Source of the DNA: Rhodospirillaceae bacterium
GTDB lineage: Bacteria; Pseudomonadota; Alphaproteobacteria; UBA11136
Assembly: GCA_018663165.1 (NCBI GenBank)
Contig: JABJES010000185.1
Coordinates: forward strand, 1-5,571
Direction of reading: 5' to 3'
DNA: 5,571 nucleotides
Of this stretch, positions 1 to 5,571 are shown one piece after another. A model generated the notes under the pieces. It ran no database searches and was not told the DNA's origin. It saw only the letters and a list, made by a program, of their open reading frames with translations. The position numbers and the translations under genes were made by a program. Within the stretch, counting starts at the first letter, position 1; every line of letters starts with the position of its first letter.

Positions 1-293
1 AGATGGCTGAGGCGATGGCCGAATACGTACATAAACGTATTCGCTCCGAACTCGGCTTTGCATCGGAAGACGCCCGCGAGATCGATAAATTGATCAAGCA
101 GAACTATCACGGGGCGCGCTATTCCTTTGGTTATCCGGCTTGCCCCAATCTTGCCGACCAGCGCAATCTCCTCGAATTGCTCGGGGCGGATCGCATCGGT
201 ATTACCATGAGCGAGGGGGACCAGCTCCATCCCGAACAGTCGACGTCGGCCATCGTCGTCCACCATCCTCAGGCGCGCTATTTCACGGTGTAA
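1..293 (+). CDS. metH: Cobalamin-dependent methionine synthase, C-terminal end (partial)
   Basis: Only the last 96 or so codons are present; the reading frame is open to the left edge and ends at TAA 291-293. The sequence matches the C-terminal AdoMet-binding activation domain of MetH. That domain takes part in reductive methylation when the cobalamin cofactor has been oxidised to cob(II)alamin. The clearest signature is RYSFGYPACP (residues 39-48 of the visible part), containing the GYPACP loop that contacts S-adenosylmethionine in the E. coli enzyme. It is followed by the family tail LHPEQSTSAIVVHHP and a terminal RYFTV. The whole enzyme transfers a methyl group from methyltetrahydrofolate to homocysteine in the cytoplasm. 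The catalytic homocysteine, folate and cobalamin domains would lie upstream of the window. The gene converges on the minus-strand iron gene, with only 18 bases between the two stop codons. Confidence 0.95.
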   Translation, partial: MAEAMAEYVHKRIRSELGFASEDAREIDKLIKQNYHGARYSFGYPACPNLADQRNLLELLGADRIGITMSEGDQLHPEQSTSAIVVHHPQARYFTV

Positions 294-311
294 GGGCCGG
301 TGGCTTGCAGC

Positions 312-992
312 CTAGAAATAGGTCTCGTATTCGAGCAGCCATTTGAAGGTGCCGTCGGGGGTGGGATCGGTGGCACCGAACAGATAACCCATCTCATAGG
401 CGAATTTTCCGCCCAACGCCTCAGCCGGCAGCTTGCCGTAAAGGACCGGGCCGATCTGTAGGGTCTGTTCGTCGAAAGCCTTTATATCGTTGAAGCGCCC
501 CGGCTTGCCCCAGACTTCAAAACCAGGCATCAGCTTGGACGAATAGCGATACTGGCTACGCCAGGCGTACTGGAACTCGGTGCTCTTCTTTTGAATATCG
601 CCGACTTCTTTTTCGAAAATCAGGTTGAGGGTATTGGAAAAACTCGTCGTCGATTTTTCCAACAGCAGCTTGGCCTCGACCTTGCTGGCGTCTTCGTCCC
701 GGTGGGCCTTTTTGAATTCGCCATAGAGACCCGCATCGAGCCAGTATTCGCCCTGCTCAAAAAGCTGGTAGATCACCTCGACGCCGGTGGCCCTGTAATA
801 AAAGTCCTTGGTCGCTGTTGAGCGGGCGTCGCCGAGAAGGCCGATCATCAGACGATCCGTGAATCCATATTCGATTTCATAAATCTGTCGCTGGTTGCCG
901 TTGGTGTCTCCATCTTCGTCAATATCCACATGACCGCGCCACTCAATGCCGAATTCACCGCCCTCGACGATCGGGGAATAGACCTTATGGGT
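312..992 (-). other. Beta-barrel-like C-terminal domain of the permease fusion
   Basis: Residues 293-518 contain no long hydrophobic helix. They show about ten or more short stretches with alternating hydrophobic and polar residues, many tyrosines, phenylalanines and tryptophans, and polar turns between. Examples are the regions around 326-348, 357-371, 374-386, 396-407, 430-443, 470-479, 488-498 and 506-518. The acidic loop VDIDEDGDTNGNQ (314-326) could bind a cation but matches no canonical site I can name. The last residue is phenylalanine, as expected for substrates of the BAM assembly machinery. The reading as an outer-membrane barrel rests on this pattern, not on a recognised family. 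Confidence 0.55.
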
Positions 993-1868
993 CGCCGACG
1001 CTGTATTGGGCAGGCCGGTGAGTGTGACAATCGCAACAACGACGGCAAGGGCGGCCTTGGCGGCTTGGCGTTTTTCTCCAAGCCGGATGAAGCCATAGAT
1101 GGCGGCCAGAGTCAGGCCGTAAACCACAAGCTGGGAACCGGCAGGCCGCGATTCATAGCCAATCAGGACATGGAGAAACTCGCCGATCAGGCTTTGTTCG
1201 GAAAGAAGGGCGCTACTGTCCCAGACACCCTCGACAAGGGCGGGAAGCTGGCCGACGGAGATGAGAAAGCCGGTGGCTTGCGAGGCCATACCCGCAGCGA
1301 GAAAAGCGAGCAACAGGCTGGTGACGGTGAAAAGATGCTTGCTGGAGATACGCAGAAGGCCGAGATACATCATCACCCCGATGGCCATCCCCGCGACAAG
1401 GCCAAGCAGGCCGCCGCTCAACATCATCGAGCCCTGGGCGCCGGGGACGGCGGAGATGCCGTAAAGGAAGAGAACAGTTTCGGCCCCCTCCCGCAGAACG
1501 GCCAGCCCGACGACAAGGGACAGCATATGCATCGGTAATTCACCTTGCGATACACTGCGCCCAACTTCATTCATCTGGGCGGCCAGTTGGCGGCCGTGGC
1601 TTTTCATCCAGACCACGGACCAGCCGATGACGGCGGCGGCGATATAAAGGATGGCGGCGTTGAGAACCTCTTGACCCATGCCTTCCAGCGACATGGTGAT
1701 GGCCTCGGTAGAAAAAGCGACGATTGCCGCGCCGATAAGGCCGCCGAGGATACCGCCACCGATCCACAGGTTCCGCCCCACAACGCCTTTTGTTGCGACC
1801 AGGACGATGCCGATGACAAGGGCTGCCTCCAGAACTTCACGAAAAACGATGATGCCGCTCGATAACAT
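312..1868 (-). CDS. FTR1-family iron permease fused to a C-terminal beta-barrel-like domain
   Basis: This is a 518-residue protein starting at ATG 1866-1868, behind an AGGAACAGGA ribosome site, and ending at TAG. Residues 1-268 are a complete FTR1/EfeU-type inner-membrane permease. It has about seven membrane segments and both iron-binding REXXE motifs: REVLE at 10-14 and REGAE at 126-130. Family members of this type usually end soon after the seventh segment (about 246-263). Here the frame continues through a basic, then hydrophobic stretch ending ASA (266-292). It then runs into about 225 residues of alternating polar and aromatic strands, with DAGLYGEF, PVLYGKL and MGYLFGATD, and ends in EYETYF. 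A terminal phenylalanine is typical of outer-membrane barrels. The permease role (iron uptake across the inner membrane) is secure by family. The tail is not a domain I can name, and its function is unknown. The gene follows a cupredoxin gene in the same unit. Confidence 0.88.
   Translation of the reverse strand: MLSSGIIVFREVLEAALVIGIVLVATKGVVGRNLWIGGGILGGLIGAAIVAFSTEAITMSLEGMGQEVLNAAILYIAAAVIGWSVVWMKSHGRQLAAQMNEVGRSVSQGELPMHMLSLVVGLAVLREGAETVLFLYGISAVPGAQGSMMLSGGLLGLVAGMAIGVMMYLGLLRISSKHLFTVTSLLLAFLAAGMASQATGFLISVGQLPALVEGVWDSSALLSEQSLIGEFLHVLIGYESRPAGSQLVVYGLTLAAIYGFIRLGEKRQAAKAALAVVVAIVTLTGLPNTASATHKVYSPIVEGGEFGIEWRGHVDIDEDGDTNGNQRQIYEIEYGFTDRLMIGLLGDARSTATKDFYYRATGVEVIYQLFEQGEYWLDAGLYGEFKKAHRDEDASKVEAKLLLEKSTTSFSNTLNLIFEKEVGDIQKKSTEFQYAWRSQYRYSSKLMPGFEVWGKPGRFNDIKAFDEQTLQIGPVLYGKLPAEALGGKFAYEMGYLFGATDPTPDGTFKWLLEYETYF
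993..1073 (-). other. Internal signal-peptide-like segment in the permease fusion
   Basis: Residues 266-292 of the fusion read as a basic start (KRQAAK), a hydrophobic core (ALAVVVAIVTLTGL) and a PNTASA ending. A predicted signal peptidase I site falls after A292, before THKVYSP. FTR1 permeases of the EfeU type place their C-terminus in the cytoplasm after seven segments, so this segment would be oriented to export what follows. There is no in-frame ATG between the seventh permease segment and this stretch, and the nearest GTG lies inside that membrane segment. It is therefore probably translated as part of the permease. Cleavage is an inference; it could instead remain as an eighth membrane anchor. 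Confidence 0.6.
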
Positions 1869-1910
1869 TATTTAAATCCTGTTCCTGATGTCTCTGATTT
1901 ATGAGCCGGG

Positions 1911-2315
1911 TTATTTGACGACGATGTAGCCATTGGCGGAATCCATGTTGAATTCGCCGAAGAAATGATAGCGGCCGGGGTCGAGCGGCCCGATGAAGAT
2001 GATAGCCTTGCCGCCACCGACAATGATCTTTTCCCGGTTGAGCTCGAAACTCTCGAATTCCTCCGGGGTCGGGTCGAGGTTATTGACCACCAGCTTGACC
2101 TTGGTGCCAGCGGGAATCTCGATCTCATCGGGATCGAACTTGTGATCCTTGATATTGATTTCGATGATCTGGACCTCGGCCATTGCCGGGGCCGTGAAGG
2201 CAAGCCCGGTAAAAAGCGCCAGACCGAGAAGGGCCAGAAGGGTTTTAGAGTCCTTCCGGGCTTTGAGTTCTTTGGGGGCACTTAAATTTTCTGCCTGACT
2301 TTTCATGTTTTTCAT
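1911..2315 (-). CDS. Periplasmic cupredoxin-fold protein of an FTR1 iron-uptake unit
   Basis: The chosen start is ATG 2313-2315, giving 134 residues. A second ATG at 2304-2306 is equally possible. An upstream in-frame GTG at 2400-2402 would add 29 residues, lacks a visible ribosome site and would push the export signal too far inside. A basic stretch is followed by the hydrophobic core LLALLGLALFTGLAF and a signal peptidase site at APAMA before EVQ (cleavage after residue 46). The mature part has cupredoxin features: IKDHKFDPDEIEIPAGTKV near the start, a VNNLD turn, and a PGRYHFFGEF-type ending with GYIVVK. Proteins of this kind accompany FTR1 permeases (for example FtrB of FtrABCD) and are thought to help oxidise or pass on ferrous iron. 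The protein contains no cysteine, so it is not a classical blue copper protein. The stop lies 42 bases before the permease start, suggesting one transcript. Confidence 0.85.
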   Translation of the reverse strand: MKNMKSQAENLSAPKELKARKDSKTLLALLGLALFTGLAFTAPAMAEVQIIEINIKDHKFDPDEIEIPAGTKVKLVVNNLDPTPEEFESFELNREKIIVGGGKAIIFIGPLDPGRYHFFGEFNMDSANGYIVVK

Positions 2316-2421
2316 CACTTTCGTTATATCCGGAGCCTCTTGTTCTTTTTGGTGCCCTGGGCTGATCGGGGCTTCAGTCAATCGATACAGCTCGGTTCCC
2401 ACAAAGAATATATGGAGACAT

Positions 2422-2449
2422 ATCTTAGATGCGAATGAGTCGCAAGCAA
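2422..2449 (-). promoter_or_regulatory. Candidate promoter of the cupredoxin-permease unit
   Basis: Read on the minus strand, TTGCTT (2444-2449) and TAAGAT (2422-2427) are separated by 16 bases and resemble -35 and -10 elements. Each matches the sigma-70 consensus only partly (three and four of six). The call is supported mainly by the overlap with a Fur-like palindrome that fills the spacer, the usual layout for iron-repressed promoters. Confidence 0.4.
2430..2444. promoter_or_regulatory. Fur-like operator 1 (7-1-7 palindrome)
   Basis: TGCGAATGAGTCGCA is a 7-1-7 inverted repeat around the central G at 2437, with one mismatched pair. It keeps the outer TG/CA and the inner AAT arm of the Fur pattern TGATAAT-n-ATTATCA but replaces AT by CG in each arm. 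It lies between the candidate -35 and -10 of the iron unit, where binding of a Fur-family repressor would block transcription. The regulator's identity is inferred from the iron genes downstream. Confidence 0.5.
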
Positions 2450-2460
2450 AAAGATGATAT

Positions 2461-2475
2461 TAATAATTATTCTCA
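2461..2475. promoter_or_regulatory. Fur-like operator 2 (7-1-7 palindrome)
   Basis: On the minus strand this reads TGAGAATAATTATTA, differing from the 7-1-7 Fur pattern TGATAAT-n-ATTATCA at two of fourteen arm positions. Its centre (2468) lies 31 bases from the centre of operator 1, about three turns of the helix, so two dimers could bind the same face. It sits just upstream of the candidate -35 of the cupredoxin-permease unit. Confidence 0.6.
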
Positions 2476-2656
2476 ATAAGCAGACAAAGGAAGTTCTCCC
2501 CCTGTCACACCGGGGCAAAAGGGCAAACAAGCTAACGGGCTGAAAAACAATAAAGAAATTCCTCACATTTCCCATCGCTGCTAAAATCATTACCTCAAGA
2601 CTGCATTTAATGGTTTGATCTTGAGCAAAGACGCAAAAAATAAAATGTGAAGATTT

Positions 2657-2678
2657 AGGAAGGAAATCCGGCATTTCC
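2657..2678 (+). promoter_or_regulatory. Strong Shine-Dalgarno partly held in a small hairpin, before an ATT codon
   Basis: AGGAAGG at 2657-2663 is the best ribosome site near the CLC gene and lies nine bases before ATT 2673-2675, which is in frame with the CLC protein. GGAAAT (2662-2667) and ATTTCC (2673-2678) are perfect complements around the loop CCGGC. The end of the ribosome site and the start codon could therefore pair with each other. Confidence 0.5.
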
Positions 2679-4433
2679 GGCAAAAAAACAGATTGGCTCA
2701 AAGGCTTCCTGCGTAACGACCAGTTGATCCTGTTGCTGCTGGCCGTCATCGTCGGCGCTGCGGTCGGTGGCGGCGCGATCTTGTTTCGTGAACTGATTGA
2801 TTTTGTTCAATCTCTGTTTCTGGGCGGGGGGAGTGAGCAGGTCACCATCCTGGCCGCCGGGCTTCCCTGGTGGCAGTTGCTTTTTGTGCCGGCTGGCGGC
2901 GGAATTCTGATCGGTCTTTTTATTCACTTCGTCATGCCCGAGCGCCGTCCCCACGGGGTGGCTGATGTCATCGAGGCGGTTTACCGGCGTGATGGCCGGA
3001 TGCCTGTGGTGGCGGGACCGGGCGCGGCCCTGGCTAGTGCGGGTTCCATCGGGGTCGGCGCCTCAGTGGGACGCGAGGGGCCGGTTGTGCATCTGGGTGC
3101 CTTTTTTGGTGCCTATCTGGCCGAAAAACTGCATTTTAACCGCTTAATGACCCTGACCCTGCTTGGATGCGGTGTCGCCTCGGGCATTGCCGCATCCTTT
3201 AATGCGCCGCTGGCCGGGGTGATTTTCGCGCTGGAAGTGGTGATCGGTCATTACGCTCTTTCTGCCTTTGCCCCGATCGTCGTTGCCGGGGTGACGGGTA
3301 CCATCGTATCGCGTCTTTATTTCGGCGATTTTCCAGCCTTCATTGTGCCGCCACACGCCTATGCCAGCTTTCTTGAGTTCCCGATCTTTGCCCTGCTTGG
3401 GGTCTTTGCCGCCCTGGTTGCCATTAGTTTCATTCGCGGCACCTCGGCCATCACAGCGCTGGGGGAGAAATCAGGGCTGCCCGGCTGGCTGCGTCCGGGG
3501 GTCGCCGGTCTTTTGGTTGGCAGCATCGCTCTTTTTCTGCCCCAAATTCTCGGCGTTGGTTATGAGGCCACGGATGCTGCCTTAAAGGGGCTTTACCCCC
3601 TATGGCTGCTCCTCGCGTTGTTGATCTTCAAGCTGATCGCCACCATGGCCTGTATCGGGCTTGGTTTTGGTGGTGGAGTCTTCAGCCCGTCGCTTTTTCT
3701 CGGCGCCATGCTGGGGGGCGTGTTCGGCCTGATCACCGCCGATATTTTCCCAGGCCTTGAGATCGTTGCCGGTTCTCACAGCCTAGTCGGCATGGGGGCG
3801 GTGGCGGCGGCTGTTCTCGGGGCACCGATCTCAACGATTTTGATTATCTTTGAATTGACGGGGAATTATCCCCTTACCGTGGCGACCATGGTGGCGGTTG
3901 GGGTTTCCACCATTATCACCCAGCGGGTTCAGGCAGGCTCTTTCTTCCTCTGCCAGCTTAAAGCCCGGGGTATCGATCCGACCGGTGGGCGCGAGGATCA
4001 GTTGTTGGGCCAGATTAAGGTGTGCCAGGTGATGGTTGAGGATCTGGGGCGGGTCGGAATCATGGCACCGTTGGAAAAAATCCGCGAATTGCTGCCCGGA
4101 GCGCCATTCGAGACCCTCTATGTGGTCGATGACGGGAACCGGCTTGTCGGCACCCTGGGCTATCGTGATCTGGCTCGCGGAGTGACGGAGATGAGCGATA
4201 AGGATTATGTTTCAGCCAAGGACATGCTTCACCAAAATCCACAGTTTCTGGAAGCCGATGACGATCTTTCCCAGGCTATGGAGGTGCTGAAAAGCTCTGA
4301 TAAGGCGCATCTTCCGGTGGTTGCCGACAGGGAAAATATGGAATTGATCGGCTGTGTGCATATCCGTGATGTGATGGCGGTTTTTGCTCAAACGTTGCGC
4401 CAGGCCCGTGCCGAGGAAAGAGGCGAGTCCTGA
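2673..4433 (+). CDS. CLC-family chloride channel/transporter with two CBS domains
   Basis: The protein is about 586 residues if it starts at ATT 2673. The frame is closed upstream by TGA 2622-2624 and contains no ATG before the first membrane helix. A TTG at 2724 has no ribosome site and would remove WLKGFLRNDQ, which resembles the usual residues before helix B. The membrane part (to about residue 430) carries the CLC signatures: HGVADV at 94-99 in the place of GSGIPE, GREGP at 133-137 with the gating glutamate E135, and GGGVFSP at 333-339 (the GxFxP motif). Two CBS domains follow in the cytoplasm, about 450-507 and 512-574, and in this family they often bind nucleotides and adjust activity. 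The protein moves chloride or a similar anion through the inner membrane. The position of the E. coli proton glutamate E203 appears to be valine (V189). It is divergent from the iron genes, with no evident functional link. Confidence 0.92.
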   Translation: MSGKKTDWLKGFLRNDQLILLLLAVIVGAAVGGGAILFRELIDFVQSLFLGGGSEQVTILAAGLPWWQLLFVPAGGGILIGLFIHFVMPERRPHGVADVIEAVYRRDGRMPVVAGPGAALASAGSIGVGASVGREGPVVHLGAFFGAYLAEKLHFNRLMTLTLLGCGVASGIAASFNAPLAGVIFALEVVIGHYALSAFAPIVVAGVTGTIVSRLYFGDFPAFIVPPHAYASFLEFPIFALLGVFAALVAISFIRGTSAITALGEKSGLPGWLRPGVAGLLVGSIALFLPQILGVGYEATDAALKGLYPLWLLLALLIFKLIATMACIGLGFGGGVFSPSLFLGAMLGGVFGLITADIFPGLEIVAGSHSLVGMGAVAAAVLGAPISTILIIFELTGNYPLTVATMVAVGVSTIITQRVQAGSFFLCQLKARGIDPTGGREDQLLGQIKVCQVMVEDLGRVGIMAPLEKIRELLPGAPFETLYVVDDGNRLVGTLGYRDLARGVTEMSDKDYVSAKDMLHQNPQFLEADDDLSQAMEVLKSSDKAHLPVVADRENMELIGCVHIRDVMAVFAQTLRQARAEERGES

Positions 4434-4497
4434 GGCCGGGATGCTGCTCCAAGGGATTGTGGCGTCGCGTCACAGTCATGATATAACTCGGCGGATC

Positions 4498-5571
4498 ATG
4501 AGTGAACTTGAAGACTTTCGGGGCAACGATCCGCAAAAGCTGGCGGTACCGGTTCCGGATTCCTATATTTCCGGCCTTAACGAGGTCCAGCGCCAGGCGG
4601 TAGAGGCCCTGGACGGGCCGGTGCTGGTGCTTGCTGGTGCGGGCACTGGTAAGACCCGCGTGTTGACGACCCGTCTCGCCCATATTCTGACCACCGGTCG
4701 CGCTGCGCCATCACAGGTCCTCGCTGTTACCTTTACAAATAAGGCGGCCCGCGAGATGAAAGATCGGGTCGAGGGGCTGCTCGGGCACTCAACCGAGACC
4801 ATGTGGATTGGCACCTTTCATTCCCTGGCGGCACGTATTCTGCGCCGTCATGCCGAGATGGTCGGGCTGAAATCAAATTTCACCATTCTCGATTCCGATG
4901 ATCAATTGCGGCTGATCAAGCAGCTCGTTTCTGCCGCCGGAATTGACGACAAGCGCTGGCCGCCGCGGGGTCTGCACACCATCATTGAGCGCTGGAAGGA
5001 TCGTGGACTGACGCCGGAAAAGGTCCGTGCCGGCGATGTTTCCGAATATGCAGCGGGAAAATCACTGGAGATCTATCGCGCCTATCAAGATCGGTTGAAG
5101 ACCCTTAATGCCTGTGATTTCGGCGATTTGATGCTCCATTGCCTGACCCTTTTCACGGCCCATGAAGATGTGCTGGCCGATTATCAGAACCGTTTTCGCT
5201 ATTTGCTCGTTGATGAGTATCAAGACACCAACGTTGCTCAGTATCTGTGGCTGCGCCTGTTGGCGCGGGCTCATCACAACATCTGTTGTGTTGGTGATGA
5301 CGACCAGTCGATCTATGGCTGGCGCGGGGCTGAGGTCGGCAACATCCTGCGCTTCGAGAAGGATTTTCCCGGCGCTCGCATCGTGCGTCTGGAAAGCAAC
5401 TACCGCTCCACCGGGCATATTCTCGGCGCCGCCTCAGGGCTGATCGCCCACAACGAAGGCCGCCTGGGCAAGACCCTGCACCCGGCCGGCGACGAGCCCG
5501 GCGACAAGGTGCGCGTGCTCGGCACCTGGGACGGCGACGACGAGGCGCGCACGGTCTCGGAAGCCATCGAG
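4498..5571 (+). CDS. uvrD: UvrD/PcrA-type DNA helicase, N-terminal part (partial)
   Basis: A superfamily 1A 3'-to-5' DNA helicase, used in nucleotide excision repair, mismatch repair and clearing replication obstacles. The first 358 residues are in the window and the frame is open at the right edge; complete family members are about 650-800 residues. Visible motifs in order: Q motif GLNEVQRQAV (26-35), Walker A AGAGTGKT (46-53), motif Ia TFTNKAAREM (78-87), motif Ib GTFHSL (105-110), Walker B LLVDEYQDT (236-244), motif III GDDDQSIYGWRGA (266-278) and motif IV ESNYRS (299-304). The start at ATG 4498 gives MSELEDF, normal for the family. ATG 4441 is in frame, has GAGG five bases upstream and would add 19 residues, so it cannot be excluded. 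The CLC gene ends 64 bases before the chosen start. Codon use becomes markedly GC-richer near the window end. Confidence 0.95.
   Translation, partial: MSELEDFRGNDPQKLAVPVPDSYISGLNEVQRQAVEALDGPVLVLAGAGTGKTRVLTTRLAHILTTGRAAPSQVLAVTFTNKAAREMKDRVEGLLGHSTETMWIGTFHSLAARILRRHAEMVGLKSNFTILDSDDQLRLIKQLVSAAGIDDKRWPPRGLHTIIERWKDRGLTPEKVRAGDVSEYAAGKSLEIYRAYQDRLKTLNACDFGDLMLHCLTLFTAHEDVLADYQNRFRYLLVDEYQDTNVAQYLWLRLLARAHHNICCVGDDDQSIYGWRGAEVGNILRFEKDFPGARIVRLESNYRSTGHILGAASGLIAHNEGRLGKTLHPAGDEPGDKVRVLGTWDGDDEARTVSEAIE

Larger units (their letters stand above)
2316..2672. other. AT-rich divergent intergenic region
   Basis: This 357-base gap separates the leftward iron unit from the rightward CLC gene. Its left part (2316-2421) would be the leader of the cupredoxin mRNA. 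The part at 2422-2475 holds a candidate promoter and two Fur-like palindromes. The part from 2476 to about 2650 is AT-rich with no convincing gene, terminator or RNA. TAAAAT hexamers at 2582-2587 and 2641-2646 could serve as -10 elements for the CLC gene, but neither has a well-placed -35 partner. The right end carries the CLC ribosome site. Confidence 0.7.

Noticed and set aside
930..1538. Open frame of 202 codons on the plus strand opposite the permease gene
   Set aside because: It is antisense to a clear FTR1 gene. Its product is low-complexity and polar (many Gly, Asp, Lys, Gln) and matches no family, as expected for the mirror of a GC-rich gene.
2400..2402. GTG start giving a 163-residue cupredoxin precursor
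   Set aside because: It would place about 50 residues before the hydrophobic core of the signal peptide and has no Shine-Dalgarno sequence. ATG 2315 or 2306 fits better.
2374..2421. Short minus-strand frame (15 codons) in the leader of the cupredoxin mRNA, possible leader peptide
   Set aside because: Its ATG would fall almost on the expected transcription start and has no ribosome site. The peptide shows no run of a regulatory amino acid.
2497..2517. CCCC and GGGG arms as a possible terminator or RNA hairpin
   Set aside because: The stem is only about four pairs with a long loop and no T-tract on either strand.
2378..2749. Open frame of 123 codons on the minus strand across the divergent gap and the CLC start
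   Set aside because: It overlaps the regulatory sites and the 5' end of the CLC gene. It has no ribosome site and no recognisable domain.
4476..4501. Two TCATGA copies 20 bases apart before the helicase start, possible operator
   Set aside because: Each is a short palindromic hexamer and the second simply overlaps the start codon. The flanks do not extend the symmetry convincingly.
1..5571. CRISPR arrays, transfer RNAs, insertion sequences, phage or defence genes
   Set aside because: I looked for regular repeats, cloverleaf-like stretches, terminal inverted repeats and transposase motifs and saw none. All long frames belong to housekeeping or transport families.

Overview
The window is ordinary chromosomal DNA with long, densely packed genes and moderately high GC. 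Only the 357-base gap at 2316-2672 is AT-rich. Protein styles suggest an alphaproteobacterium, perhaps of the Rhodospirillales type: a UvrD beginning MSELEDF, a CBS-domain CLC protein, and a MetH ending in HHPQARYFTV. This is inferred from recognised families, not from a search.

Layout: (1) 1-293, plus strand, the 3' end of metH (cobalamin-dependent methionine synthase, activation domain). (2) 312-2315, minus strand, a two-gene unit converging on metH. It encodes a cupredoxin-fold periplasmic protein and then, 42 bases downstream, an FTR1-type iron permease. The permease carries about 225 extra residues that look like an outer-membrane beta-barrel, joined through a segment resembling a cleavable signal peptide. 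(3) 2316-2672, the divergent regulatory gap. It holds two Fur-like 7-1-7 palindromes 31 bases apart, one inside a candidate promoter for the iron unit, and an unusual translation start for the next gene. (4) 2673-4433, plus strand, a CLC chloride channel or transporter with two CBS domains; no ATG serves its N-terminus and an ATT codon is the best candidate. (5) 4498-5571, plus strand, the 5' part of a UvrD/PcrA helicase, cut by the window edge.

The cupredoxin and the permease probably form an iron-uptake pair. In related systems (EfeUOB, FtrABCD) a periplasmic cupredoxin-like protein handles or helps oxidise ferrous iron, and the FTR1 permease moves it across the inner membrane. What is unusual is a third, barrel-like module translated as the tail of the permease. 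If the internal signal-like segment is cleaved, one gene could supply both an inner-membrane permease and an outer-membrane protein. That is the most novel feature of the window. The metH, CLC and helicase genes look like unrelated neighbours.
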